Notes under the pieces: generated by a model
Databases searched by the model: none
What the model was told of the DNA's origin: nothing
Seen by the model: only the letters and a program-made list of their open reading frames with translations
Made by a program: the position numbers and the translations under genes
In this document: one piece after another, positions 56,020 through 64,000 of the stretch
Position numbering within the stretch: the stretch's first letter is position 1
Layout of the letters: every line of letters starts with the position of its first letter
NCBI GenBank assembly: GCA_000403415.2
Contig: KE159681.1
Location: 26,956 to 90,955 of the forward strand
Source: Firmicutes bacterium M10-2
GTDB taxonomy: Bacteria; Bacillota_I; Bacilli_A; Erysipelotrichales; Erysipelotrichaceae
Direction of reading: 5' to 3'
DNA length: 64,000 bases

Positions 56020-56423
56020 CAATATCAATTTCTCGCCATAATAAGATAAAAAAATCGGCATATTGGATCCATTTTGAATTGAGACAACAACTGTATGTTT
56101 AGATAAAGTTCCAAGATACTCATTTATTTCAGGATGATACATTCTGGCATCTTAAAATTTTATCTTCATCCTACCTTCAAGAAGATCACCTTGATCCTTA
56201 TTATGCTGCTTTTCCTCTATTTATATATATATATATATATTCGCGCTGTGTAAATATTAACTTTCCATCCTCTTATTCCGATTCCTTCACCATCTTCCAC
56301 AAATACAAAATACTTATAAAACTGCTTAAAATAAAGGATTTCTAGATATGTTTCTTTTGTATCACCACCACACACTCCACATGAAATTATTAGGCTATTT
56401 TCAGAAGTGTGTGTAAAGCTCAT
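56020..56423 (-). pseudogene. Degraded ORF of unknown family
   Basis: The first frame (56423-56217) reads MSFTHTSENSLIISCGVCGG then YLEILYFKQFYKYFVFVEDGEG and runs into a TA-repeat. Further on, MYHPEINEYLGTLSKHTVVV and, in a shifted frame, REIDIDTEYIDV look like later parts of the same protein. I cannot name the family. The TA-repeat at about 56221-56241 and frameshifts argue against function. Confidence 0.4.
56221..56241. repeat. TA dinucleotide run
   Basis: About ten TA units in succession at the end of a degraded ORF. Such runs are prone to length change. Confidence 0.85.
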
Positions 56424-56500
56424 AAAAGCCTTTGTTTATTGGTGTTTTTATGATATTCCTTATGTATATTAAAACCTATTTACTCGTCATTTAAGATAGG

Positions 56501-57109
56501 CTATTTTGAGAAATTGTATAAAATAGTTGAATCGTCATTTTCTTTAAGCGGATCATCTGAATAGCAAAAGCTAACGTTAGGTTCATTCTCAAAATTTCTA
56601 AATAGAATAGGCCTTAGTAGTTTTGTTTTATCTGAATTAAAATCACTTCTTTTTCCACTATTAGGATTTCTTCTTATTTTATAACAATAAATTTTATTCG
56701 GATCTTCAGAATCACTTATACTAAGCGACTTCACCATCGCACTTTTTTCCTCATCCGAGGTATTATCAGGAATTTTCATTGGAATTGCTTTTCCAAAAGT
56801 CTCAGTAAATTGTTTTAAAATATCTCCTAAGTTATCTTGATACTCAATGCCAAAATATTGTCTTAATGTTTTTGCATCAATTAATAATTTAAAAGAATTA
56901 GCTTCAATTTCCAATCCATCATTTAAATCGTCACGTTTCATAAAATGGATCTTTACTAATGCATACTGATTTACACGCTTTTCTTTACCTACAAATCTTT
57001 TTACAAGAACTATATATTCAACTGACTTATATCTAAATAGAAAACTACATATTGTCCAATTCCTATTAACCATATCATTTTTTAATTTATTTAGATTACT
57101 TAGTAACAT
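56501..57109 (-). CDS. Uncharacterised accessory protein, possibly DUF6037
   Basis: From ATG 57109 (GAGGGGG site) the protein has 202 residues: MLLSNLNKLKNDMVNRNWTI, then a mixed alpha/beta region and a C-terminal half with RRNPNSGKRSDFNSDKTKLL and SFCYSDDP. The pattern recalls proteins annotated as DUF6037, which I cannot confirm. No catalytic motif is clear. It lies between recombinase remnants and the defence operon, typical of accessory cargo. An in-frame start at 57178 lacks a ribosome site and overlaps the recombinase remnant. Confidence 0.65.
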   Translation of the reverse strand: MLLSNLNKLKNDMVNRNWTICSFLFRYKSVEYIVLVKRFVGKEKRVNQYALVKIHFMKRDDLNDGLEIEANSFKLLIDAKTLRQYFGIEYQDNLGDILKQFTETFGKAIPMKIPDNTSDEEKSAMVKSLSISDSEDPNKIYCYKIRRNPNSGKRSDFNSDKTKLLRPILFRNFENEPNVSFCYSDDPLKENDDSTILYNFSK

Positions 57110-57122
57110 AAAAAGAACCCCC

Positions 57123-57400
57123 TCACTTCTTCGAACTATATTTCTTATTCCTTCTATGTGTTCCATTCTCATCAACAACTAAATTACTGCGTTTTATCTT
57201 TTCTTCCTGAACAGCATCAAACAATTCTTTTGAAATAATAGACGAATGAGCATTATTTAACTTGTAAATACGACCTTCTTCGCCTCCTGCGTTAACTACC
57301 CGCAATACCTATGTACTTTTCATTACTGAGCATTTCTTCTACTGAACATTTAGGCCAGTTATCTTTCCTTGTTGGCGATTAATACTTCTATCTTTAAGTT
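57123..57400 (-). pseudogene. Large serine recombinase remnant beside rlmD
   Basis: The minus strand carries NWPKCSVEEMLSNEKYIGIAG and, after a break, KLNNAHSSIISKELFDAVQE, EEKIKRSNLVVDENG and KKYSSKK. These are consecutive landmarks of the recombinase and zinc-ribbon regions of large serine recombinases. N-terminal catalytic and C-terminal parts are missing. It sits next to the rlmD 3' end. Confidence 0.75.
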
Positions 57401-57471
57401 TTTGATTGAGAGTGTCGTAAAATCGCCCTTAAATACTATAATTTCCTTGAAATCAGAGCCTTTTCACATAC

Positions 57472-58785
57472 CTACTTTTCCACTCGTGACATCAACACGA
57501 CACACTCAACATGCGGAGTCTGCGAGAACATATCCACCGGCTGCACCCTCTCGATCTTGTACTTTTCATTCAGCACACCAAGATCCTTTGCCAAAGTGCT
57601 CGGATTGCAGGATACATAAATAATCGTTTGAATATTCGAATGAAGTATCGTTTCTTTCATCGGCTGATCCAAACCCGAACGCGGAGGATCTACGATCAAT
57701 GTGTCAATCGATCTTTCTTTATTGATTTTTTTCAGTTCCTGAGCAGCATCCCCACAAATAAAATTCACATTACGTGTCCCGTTCTTTTCCGCATTTTCCT
57801 GAGCATTCCTTACTGCATCTTCGATTGATTCGATTCCAATCACTTTTTTCGCTTTTTCCGCCACCAACAAAGACATCGCTCCAATTCCGCAATATGCTTC
57901 CACAATCGTTTTCGAACGAGGAGTCCAAGCCTTTACGACCTCATATAAATTTTGTGCTTGTTTCGTATTCAACTGGAAAAAGGAACGCGGCAAAAGATTA
58001 AGATGTAATCCGCAAACTCCTATTTCCATCTTTTCCTCTCCGGCCAAATGAATCATTTTATAACCGAAAATATCAATTTCGTTTTCATCTTTTGTTTTAA
58101 CGCTCTGCCACAATGAAACGACATTGTCTATTTTCATGATCTGATTGATGATCTCTTTTTCAATCATCATTTTTCCCGTCACCAAGATAACCTGAATCTT
58201 TCGATCAAACTCTTTCATGACCAATGTACGATAACCGCATTCTTCTTTTTTTGAATAGGCTTTTTGATCGTACTGATTTAAAATATCCACGATTTGACTT
58301 CTTGCTTGTTCAAGCCCTTTTTCATGAATCAGGCAACGCTCCATCTTAATGACATGGTTAGAACCCTTTTCGTACAATCCGACTTCGATCTTTCCTTTTT
58401 CATTAAAAAAGCGAAGTTTGCACGCATTCCGATAAGCCAGTACACTCGGATTCTTGATAATCGGCAAGATTGGTCTGGTATAATTTGCATATTTACGAAG
58501 CGCTTCCTGCAAGATCGCAGCCTTCATACGCAATTGCCCTTTCATATCCATATGCATAATCGGACATCCACCACATTCTTTCCAAATCCCGCACATTGGA
58601 TATCGTCGTCTTGGCGAAGGTTCAAGAACCTTTTTAATCTTCGCTTTTCCGAAGCGATCGTTCTCTTCTGTAATTTCTCCATCCACCAGTTCATCCACAA
58701 TAGCGTCATCTATAAAAATCGGTTTTTTGTGTACATAAGCAATCCCCTCACCATTGATTCCCCATTTTTTGATTTTTAATTTCAT
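57472..58785 (-). CDS. rlmD: 23S rRNA (uracil-C5)-methyltransferase RlmD/RumA family
   Basis: The 437-residue protein has an N-terminal TRAM-like domain and an iron-sulfur cluster set (CGIWKECGGCP, Cys at about 62, 68 and 71, plus Cys near 152). A SAM fold with AYCGIGAMSLL follows, then DPPRSGL and the catalytic Cys in VSCNPST (about 393). It makes m5U in 23S rRNA (U1939 or a paralogous site such as U747; the exact site cannot be read off). The gene overlaps the RlmA-like gene by 4 bases. The 3' end is next to recombinase fragments. Confidence 0.92.
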   Translation of the reverse strand: MKLKIKKWGINGEGIAYVHKKPIFIDDAIVDELVDGEITEENDRFGKAKIKKVLEPSPRRRYPMCGIWKECGGCPIMHMDMKGQLRMKAAILQEALRKYANYTRPILPIIKNPSVLAYRNACKLRFFNEKGKIEVGLYEKGSNHVIKMERCLIHEKGLEQARSQIVDILNQYDQKAYSKKEECGYRTLVMKEFDRKIQVILVTGKMMIEKEIINQIMKIDNVVSLWQSVKTKDENEIDIFGYKMIHLAGEEKMEIGVCGLHLNLLPRSFFQLNTKQAQNLYEVVKAWTPRSKTIVEAYCGIGAMSLLVAEKAKKVIGIESIEDAVRNAQENAEKNGTRNVNFICGDAAQELKKINKERSIDTLIVDPPRSGLDQPMKETILHSNIQTIIYVSCNPSTLAKDLGVLNEKYKIERVQPVDMFSQTPHVECVVLMSRVEK

Positions 58786-59549
58786 AATACCTTCTTTCTA
58801 AAGATTTTGATTAAAAACGAAAAAGTCACATTTAACTTTTTTAATTTTGCGATTCGATCCATCCCATCTTTCGGACTCTTGTATCGGTAAGGCGTCATTT
58901 CGAACAAATCCCATATATCATCTATTTCTTTTTGTTCTGTGATCACTTCATCATGACACAAAACAAGATCACCCATATTTTCTCTTTCTTCTTTGTTCAA
59001 GATGACATGCTCGTAAAGCTGCTGCTTTAGTTCGTATAAATGTTCCCTTGCAGGACTGACCGTAATCAAATGTCCGTTTGGTCTTAATACCCTTTCAATT
59101 TCTTTGATCGGCAGCGGTGTAAATACACTCACTACACAATCAAAAGAATCCGCCTCAAAAGGAAGATCGTAAATCGTATCCACGATATAAAGTGTTGACC
59201 GATCATGCTTGGCCGCATAAGCAATCGCTTCTTTTGAAAGATCGATCCCTACCTTTTTTTCCGCTTGCCAAGTTTTCGTGTAATATCCTTGCCCGCACCC
59301 GATATCCAGCAAAGATCCAAGATGATAAGAAGCGATGATCTCTCCTACCCGTTTGCGCATAAAATCATAAGGATTTTTTTCTAAAAAATTCGTACGCGCC
59401 AAGACCATCGCCTTGTTGTCACCCGTCTTTTTTTGCTTACGGGAAAGATTTACATATCCTTGTTTGGCAATATCGAAACTATGCCCGTTTTCACATTGAA
59501 AAGAATTTCCGACTTTTCTCAACTTTGTTTTACAAATGCTACAAATCAT
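58782..59549 (-). CDS. RlmA-like 23S rRNA guanine-N1 methyltransferase
   Basis: The 255-residue protein starts with a four-Cys zinc site (CSICKTKL...CENGHSF) and a SAM-binding domain with LLDIGCGQGYY (motif I, about 90-100). This is the RlmA(I)/RlmA(II)-TlrB layout, which methylates G745 or G748 in 23S rRNA. The length fits. I chose ATG 59549 because family members begin right at the zinc site. An ATG at 59564 adds five residues. Neither has a strong ribosome site. Confidence 0.85.
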   Translation of the reverse strand: MICSICKTKLRKVGNSFQCENGHSFDIAKQGYVNLSRKQKKTGDNKAMVLARTNFLEKNPYDFMRKRVGEIIASYHLGSLLDIGCGQGYYTKTWQAEKKVGIDLSKEAIAYAAKHDRSTLYIVDTIYDLPFEADSFDCVVSVFTPLPIKEIERVLRPNGHLITVSPAREHLYELKQQLYEHVILNKEERENMGDLVLCHDEVITEQKEIDDIWDLFEMTPYRYKSPKDGMDRIAKLKKLNVTFSFLIKIFRKKVL

Positions 59550-59578
59550 ACATTTATTGTACACTTTTTCTTTTTAAA

Positions 59579-59607
59579 AAAAAGGAATGAGATGTTCCCT
59601 CATTCCG
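59579..59607 (-). terminator. Terminator of the RHH gene
   Basis: GGAATGAG pairs with CTCATTCC. On the minus strand seven T residues follow, and the stem overlaps the stop codon of the small upstream gene. Confidence 0.82.
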
Positions 59608-59785
59608 GATAGGAAGCAATAAAGCTTTCCATAAAATTCTTAAAAGCTTGAGCCTGACTCATATGGGCACGTTCGCAAGCCTTGATAAACTGCTCATTTA
59701 ACTCTCTGGAAACTTTGATAGACTTGGTCATAATGCCTTTTTTCGCTCTATACTTTTCAGTGGCTCTTGTTTGTGCAGTTGCCAT
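59600..59785 (-). CDS. Small ribbon-helix-helix type DNA-binding protein
   Basis: From ATG 59785 (AAGGAGGAG site) the protein has 61 residues: a basic N-terminal arm, a beta-strand TKSIKVSRELNEQFI and two helices ending FKNFMESFIASYPE. This fits an Arc/CopG-like ribbon-helix-helix fold. It may be a small regulator or an antitoxin without its toxin. Between the ThiI gene and the RlmA-like gene, with its own terminator, it may be a free-standing gene. Target unknown. Confidence 0.7.
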   Translation of the reverse strand: MATAQTRATEKYRAKKGIMTKSIKVSRELNEQFIKACERAHMSQAQAFKNFMESFIASYPE

Positions 59786-59879
59786 ATTTTTCTCCTCCTT
59801 GACACTAATTATATAAAAGAATCGCAAAAACAGAAACCACCAAAATGTCACATATTAAAAAAAGCGCTCATTCAAGCGC

Positions 59880-61088
59880 TTAAAATAACTCTTCCTCTTC
59901 TTCCTCTTGTTCAAGTTCCATACCGGGATGGACCCATACGGATTTGACATCCTCTACGCACCAGTCAACAAGTTTCTCCCAATCAAATCGAGATTCATAA
60001 CGTTCACATTTTTCGATACGAGGTTTTGTGACCGGATTTTTCGGAGTAAAAATCGTACAGCAATCTTCATAAGGAAGTATCGAAGTATCATAAGTTCCGA
60101 TCTTCTTTGAAAGATCAATGATCTCAACTTTATCCATGCATACGACAGGACGAATCAGCGGCATCGTTGTCACCGCGTTGATTGATTGCATAGACTCCAG
60201 CGTTTGACTGGCAACCTGACCAATCGATTCACCCGTAGCGATCGCCTGACAATGTCTTTTTTGCGCTAGTTTTGCCGCAATCCGCATCATCATACGACGC
60301 ATTAAAGTAATCGCATAACTTTCATCGGCATTTTGATAAATTGCCAGTTGAAGATCCGTAAACGGAACGATATGCACCAAGATTTCTCCTTGATACGGAC
60401 TAATCAATTCCGCAAGCTTCATTACTTTATCCTGAGCATTTTGCGAAGTATACGGTGGAGCCGCAAAGTGAATACATTCGATATGCACACCACGCTTCAT
60501 CATCAAATAGCTTGCGACCGGAGAATCGATTCCTCCCGACAGCAAGACCATAGCTTTTCCGCCAACACCAACCGGATATCCGCCGGCACCCATCATCCGG
60601 TCCGTCATAATATAGGCCGCATCATGATGTACTTCGATCACAATCTTTACATCCGGTTTTTTTACATTGACTTTCCATTCGCTGTTTTTCAAGATAGCCG
60701 TTGCTACCATACGATTGATCTGATCCGAAATGATCGGAAACAGTTTATCGCTTCTTCTTGCCGCAACCTTGAATGTCTTTTCTTCCGTCAACGGAAGAGA
60801 TTCCAGACACGCCTGAATGATTTCTTCCATATCCGGCATCGTTTTAATAGCCAGAGAAAAAGACGAAATCCCAAATACCTTGGAAAGTGTTTCGCTTACT
60901 TTTTGCGCATCCTCTTCGTGCAGATAAATATACATTCGATCATGCTGCTTTTCAAACTCCAAAGTCGGAAACGCTTTTAAGGCCAATTTGACATTGGAAA
61001 GAAGTTGTTTAATAAAGGAATTTCGATTTTTTCCCTTTAATGATAATTCTCCATAACGAATGAGAATATGGTCATAACGATAAGCCAT
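59880..61088 (-). CDS. thiI: tRNA 4-thiouridine synthase ThiI
   Basis: The 402-residue enzyme adds sulfur to U8 of tRNA and, in some bacteria, supports thiamine synthesis. It has a ferredoxin-like and THUMP N-terminus (about 1-165), the PP-loop SGGIDSPVA (about 183) and the late EDCCTIF Cys pair. The C-terminal rhodanese domain of E. coli ThiI is missing, as in most Gram-positives. An acidic EQEEEEEELF tail closes it. It overlaps the desulfurase gene by 17 bases, so sulfur transfer from that enzyme is likely. Confidence 0.95.
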   Translation of the reverse strand: MAYRYDHILIRYGELSLKGKNRNSFIKQLLSNVKLALKAFPTLEFEKQHDRMYIYLHEEDAQKVSETLSKVFGISSFSLAIKTMPDMEEIIQACLESLPLTEEKTFKVAARRSDKLFPIISDQINRMVATAILKNSEWKVNVKKPDVKIVIEVHHDAAYIMTDRMMGAGGYPVGVGGKAMVLLSGGIDSPVASYLMMKRGVHIECIHFAAPPYTSQNAQDKVMKLAELISPYQGEILVHIVPFTDLQLAIYQNADESYAITLMRRMMMRIAAKLAQKRHCQAIATGESIGQVASQTLESMQSINAVTTMPLIRPVVCMDKVEIIDLSKKIGTYDTSILPYEDCCTIFTPKNPVTKPRIEKCERYESRFDWEKLVDWCVEDVKSVWVHPGMELEQEEEEEELF

Positions 61089-62202
61089 AGTTTTTTACGA
61101 TCTCCTTTACTGCTTCGACAAATTGATCTGCTTCCTCGATCGTATTGTCTTTGGAAAAAGAAAGACGAATCGCATGAGAAGCATCTTTTTGAGAATGATT
61201 TAAAGCAAGAATCACTTCACTTGCTTGACTTGAACGTGAGTCGCACGTACTTTTCGCAGAAACACAAATTCCTTTTTCATCTAACGCATTCAAAAGAACT
61301 TCACTTGTAATCTGGTCAAAACTTACATTCAAAATATATGGAAGCGCATTTTGAGGCGAAAGCACATGTCCGCCATCAATAGCTGAAATACGATCAACCA
61401 AATGATCACGCAACATTTTGACATGAGCATATGTTTCCTCTTGTTCTTCCAACGCCAAACGAATCGTTTTCGCAAGCACAATGTTCGCCGGAGCATTTTC
61501 TGTTCCGCCACGCAAGCCTTGTTCCTGCTGACCGCCAAAAATAAGCGGCTGAAGTACGATATTTTTCTTTTTCAGCAACATTGAAGAGCCTTTGATTCCA
61601 TGGATCTTATGTGCAGACATCGTCATCATATCCAGTTGTTCGAATGGAATATCGATCTTTCCGAAACTTTGCACACAATCACTGTGAAATACACAAGTCG
61701 GATGAGCATGAACCACTTTCGCAATCTTTTCGATCGGATTGATCGATCCGATTTCATTGTTAACATGCATTAAAGAAACGAGCATCGTGTCTTTTCTCAT
61801 ATGAGATCGTACCATTTCTTCGGTAACGATTCCTTGTTCGTTAATTGGCAAACGTTCAACATCAAAACCGATCGATTCTAAAAAATTCATAGCATGTTTT
61901 ATGCTCGAATGTTCAACATTGCTAGTTAAAATATGCTTTCCGCGGTGCTGATTCGCCAAAGCATATCCAATCACCGCAAGCGAATTCGACTCACTTGCAC
62001 AACTTGTAAAAATTATCTCTTCTTTCAATACTTTTAAAGAATGAGCAATATGCTGCCTAGCTTGTTCAAGCTGACGATTGGTCTTGCGTCCGGGAGCATG
62101 CATTGAATCTGCATTCGCAAAACATTCATCAATCAACTTCTTATAAACACGAGCAACCTCTGGACGAACAGAGGTTGTTGAGGCGTTATCAAAATAAATC
62201 AT
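61072..62202 (-). CDS. Cysteine desulfurase (NifS/IscS family)
   Basis: The 376-residue PLP enzyme removes sulfur from cysteine. Motifs are IYFDNASTT at the start, HSDCVQSFGK, the PLP Lys in SAHKIHG (about 199) and the catalytic Cys loop STCDSRSSQ (about 318). The loop is short and rigid-looking, which suits specific transfer to ThiI (the NifZ/ThiI pair of Bacillus). ATG 62202 is used. The preceding GTG at 62205 is an alternative. It overlaps thiI by 17 bases. Confidence 0.94.
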   Translation of the reverse strand: MIYFDNASTTSVRPEVARVYKKLIDECFANADSMHAPGRKTNRQLEQARQHIAHSLKVLKEEIIFTSCASESNSLAVIGYALANQHRGKHILTSNVEHSSIKHAMNFLESIGFDVERLPINEQGIVTEEMVRSHMRKDTMLVSLMHVNNEIGSINPIEKIAKVVHAHPTCVFHSDCVQSFGKIDIPFEQLDMMTMSAHKIHGIKGSSMLLKKKNIVLQPLIFGGQQEQGLRGGTENAPANIVLAKTIRLALEEQEETYAHVKMLRDHLVDRISAIDGGHVLSPQNALPYILNVSFDQITSEVLLNALDEKGICVSAKSTCDSRSSQASEVILALNHSQKDASHAIRLSFSKDNTIEEADQFVEAVKEIVKNYGLSL

Positions 62203-62205
62203 CAC

Positions 62206-63978
62206 TTATACTTGATTCATGACTGCGGGATCCTTTTTCGCAATCAGCTTTTCATAAATTCCCGGATGCATGTTTTCAATTGCCTGGATCGCGATCTTTA
62301 AAGCATGCGTATATTCGCCGTTTTGGAAGCAGATTTCCGCACGTGTCAATTCAGAATCCATTTCCGAATAAGAAGAACGGAAACGATTTCCGAATACAAT
62401 CGCGTTTTCGACCATGATCGCCACACCCACCAAATTATTGGCATTGTTGTAGAGCTTATACACAAAATCAATCGCATCTTGTAAATCAGCGTTCAATGTC
62501 TGTACATCAAGCGGCGAATGATCCAAAACGACTCGAACGCGCTGAATAAGCCGCTCGCCTTCTTTTAGGTCATCGGCGAATTGCGTCGACATGCTCGGCA
62601 AATTTCGCGAAATCGTGTTTAAACGAACTTCGTTTAAAATCAGCTGCAGTTTAACCAGCTGTTTCTTCGCCCTGGATTCATCTGAGCTTGCGCCAACAAG
62701 CATTCGCTTCATATCGTTGACTTGTGAATGGAATGTATCCACATCTTGTGCGAATTCACGATACACCTGAACGACTTCCACACTTGGAGTCGCATCCCTG
62801 GACAATGCGTCCTCGACGATCTTTCGGCGATCCTGCAGATCTGAAAGCTGCGCTCTAGCTAATTTGAAACGATGAGTCCAGTCTTCCAGACCGAATCGAT
62901 CTTTGATATTTGCATAGAGTGTAACGATTTCCTCCAAAGATTCTTCTTCGTCATCGACTTTTTCGAAAGTCGCAATAAGATCTCCGTGAATTTCATCATA
63001 CGCTTTTTTCTCTTTCATCACATCGTCCTGAAGTTCGAGGATTCCGTCCCCGATATCAGTCAGCAATGTATCTGCTTTTTCCAGATTTCCTACATCAAGA
63101 GCCTCGGTCGCTTCTTCCAGAGCCTTTTCAAGCATTGCGGTCTTTTCGTCGGTATTCAAATATCGAATATCAATTTGATTATCCTTTAACATTTGAATAT
63201 TGTTCAATACTTCATCAAGTGCTCTCGGAATAATATTTTTCGCTTTTTCATAAAGTCCGGGGTACACGGCAATCTGAGAAGAAACGACATCAACACGACT
63301 TGCGATCTTATCCACTTCTTCTTTCGCCTTATTGAATTCGGAAGCAAACATCCATTCTTCAAAACTCGAGAATTCGTTTTCGATATCCCCGATTTCCGAA
63401 TCGATATAATTGCTTGCGGAATAATAAGACGCCCTGTTGTCCTGGTACACTTTTTTGACATTACGGAAACGTTCTTTCAGGGAATTTGATTTTTCTCTTA
63501 CTTCTGTTTCTCGTGCCAAAATATGATCAAGCGACTGATTTACGATCCGAATACGTTCTTTTGTATCGTCTAGCATCGTCTCCAGCTCGTCCATAGAACG
63601 AGTGGCTTTTTTGATTCGGTGTGCCGCGATATACTCGTCGGCATCCGTGAACAATTCGTCACAAGAAGCAACACTTTTTTGGCAAATCTCATATTTCGGA
63701 GCCAAATTTTTGATTCGCTCCATAATATCGTCATTTGCTTTTGCGAATGCGTTCGCTTTATTGAATTTGTATGCGAGTGCATTGTTGCGAATTTCATTAA
63801 CTTCGATTTCAAGATCAGCAAGACGCTTCGACGCTTTCCTGCGTTTCATCATTCGCATGATGATCCAAATGAGGATCAACAGCAAGATTGCAATTGCGAC
63901 ATAAATCATCAATTCGGTGGAAAGATGAGCGCTGATGTATGAATAAGTCGTTTGAAAGAAATTCATGACAGTATCCAT
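62206..63978 (-). CDS. ezrA: Septation ring formation regulator EzrA
   Basis: From ATG 63978 (AAGGAGGTAAC site) the protein has 590 residues: an N-terminal helix in the membrane (about 24-45), then a basic stretch RMMKRRKASKR and a long series of spectrin-like coiled coils. EzrA anchors at the membrane, binds FtsZ and limits extra Z-rings. Length (about 560-590) and layout are typical of the family. It is followed directly by the desulfurase gene. Confidence 0.92.
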   Translation of the reverse strand: MDTVMNFFQTTYSYISAHLSTELMIYVAIAILLLILIWIIMRMMKRRKASKRLADLEIEVNEIRNNALAYKFNKANAFAKANDDIMERIKNLAPKYEICQKSVASCDELFTDADEYIAAHRIKKATRSMDELETMLDDTKERIRIVNQSLDHILARETEVREKSNSLKERFRNVKKVYQDNRASYYSASNYIDSEIGDIENEFSSFEEWMFASEFNKAKEEVDKIASRVDVVSSQIAVYPGLYEKAKNIIPRALDEVLNNIQMLKDNQIDIRYLNTDEKTAMLEKALEEATEALDVGNLEKADTLLTDIGDGILELQDDVMKEKKAYDEIHGDLIATFEKVDDEEESLEEIVTLYANIKDRFGLEDWTHRFKLARAQLSDLQDRRKIVEDALSRDATPSVEVVQVYREFAQDVDTFHSQVNDMKRMLVGASSDESRAKKQLVKLQLILNEVRLNTISRNLPSMSTQFADDLKEGERLIQRVRVVLDHSPLDVQTLNADLQDAIDFVYKLYNNANNLVGVAIMVENAIVFGNRFRSSYSEMDSELTRAEICFQNGEYTHALKIAIQAIENMHPGIYEKLIAKKDPAVMNQV

Positions 63979-64000
63979 GTTGTTACCTCCTTGCATACTG

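Overview
The window looks like a chromosomal segment of a low-GC Gram-positive bacterium (Bacillota). The evidence is EzrA, a cdaA-cdaR-glmM cluster, an NiaR-type NAD regulator, AGGAGG-like ribosome binding sites and short U-rich terminators. An Erysipelotrichia-like, mouth- or gut-associated host seems plausible, but gene content alone does not settle the taxonomy. I saw no rRNA, tRNA or CRISPR array.

Left part (1-20,570). A giant secreted GH32 fructan hydrolase with FIVAR and LamG-like modules runs off the left edge. A decayed IscB (OMEGA) element follows: a structured RNA-like region upstream of a truncated iscB N-terminus. Next come metal genes: a P1B-type Zn/Cd ATPase with a separate HMA protein and an ArsR-type operator, feoAB, and a divergent ArsR sensor. 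Then come a membrane exporter, an M42 peptidase, rsgA, and a heteromeric ABC exporter with a candidate leader-peptide attenuator, followed by yaaA. Two small envelope proteins close the section.

Middle (21,000-38,700). A second ABC pair faces a frameshifted XRE regulator. A probable six-gene operon links c-di-AMP synthesis (cdaA, cdaR), glmM, a CssRS-like two-component system and an oxidoreductase. Further genes are a HAD phosphatase, gamma-glutamyltranspeptidase, a VTT-domain (TVP38/DedA-type) membrane protein, the nadB-nadC-niaR-nadA de novo NAD operon and a metallophosphoesterase.

Accessory region (38,705-57,470). This is a mosaic of broken mobile DNA: two RhuM remnants, serine recombinase fragments, an IS3-family element with a broken orfB, an IS200/IS605-type end inside an SDR remnant, a DMT transporter tail, and working-looking HxlR/cupin and alpha/beta-hydrolase genes. 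Its centre is a five-gene defence operon read on the minus strand: a PLD-SNF2 helicase, a DUF4391 protein, Type III Mod, Type III Res and a GIY-YIG/DUF4357 protein. The mod gene is split at a seven-G tract and would be restored by loss of one G, so it is a candidate phase-variable methyltransferase caught in the off state. Recombinase fragments lie next to the 3' end of rlmD, suggesting an integrated element that decayed there.

Right end (57,472-64,000). Conserved housekeeping genes resume on the minus strand: rlmD, an RlmA-like methyltransferase, a ribbon-helix-helix protein, thiI, a cysteine desulfurase and ezrA. The desulfurase and ThiI form a sulfur-transfer pair for tRNA thiolation.
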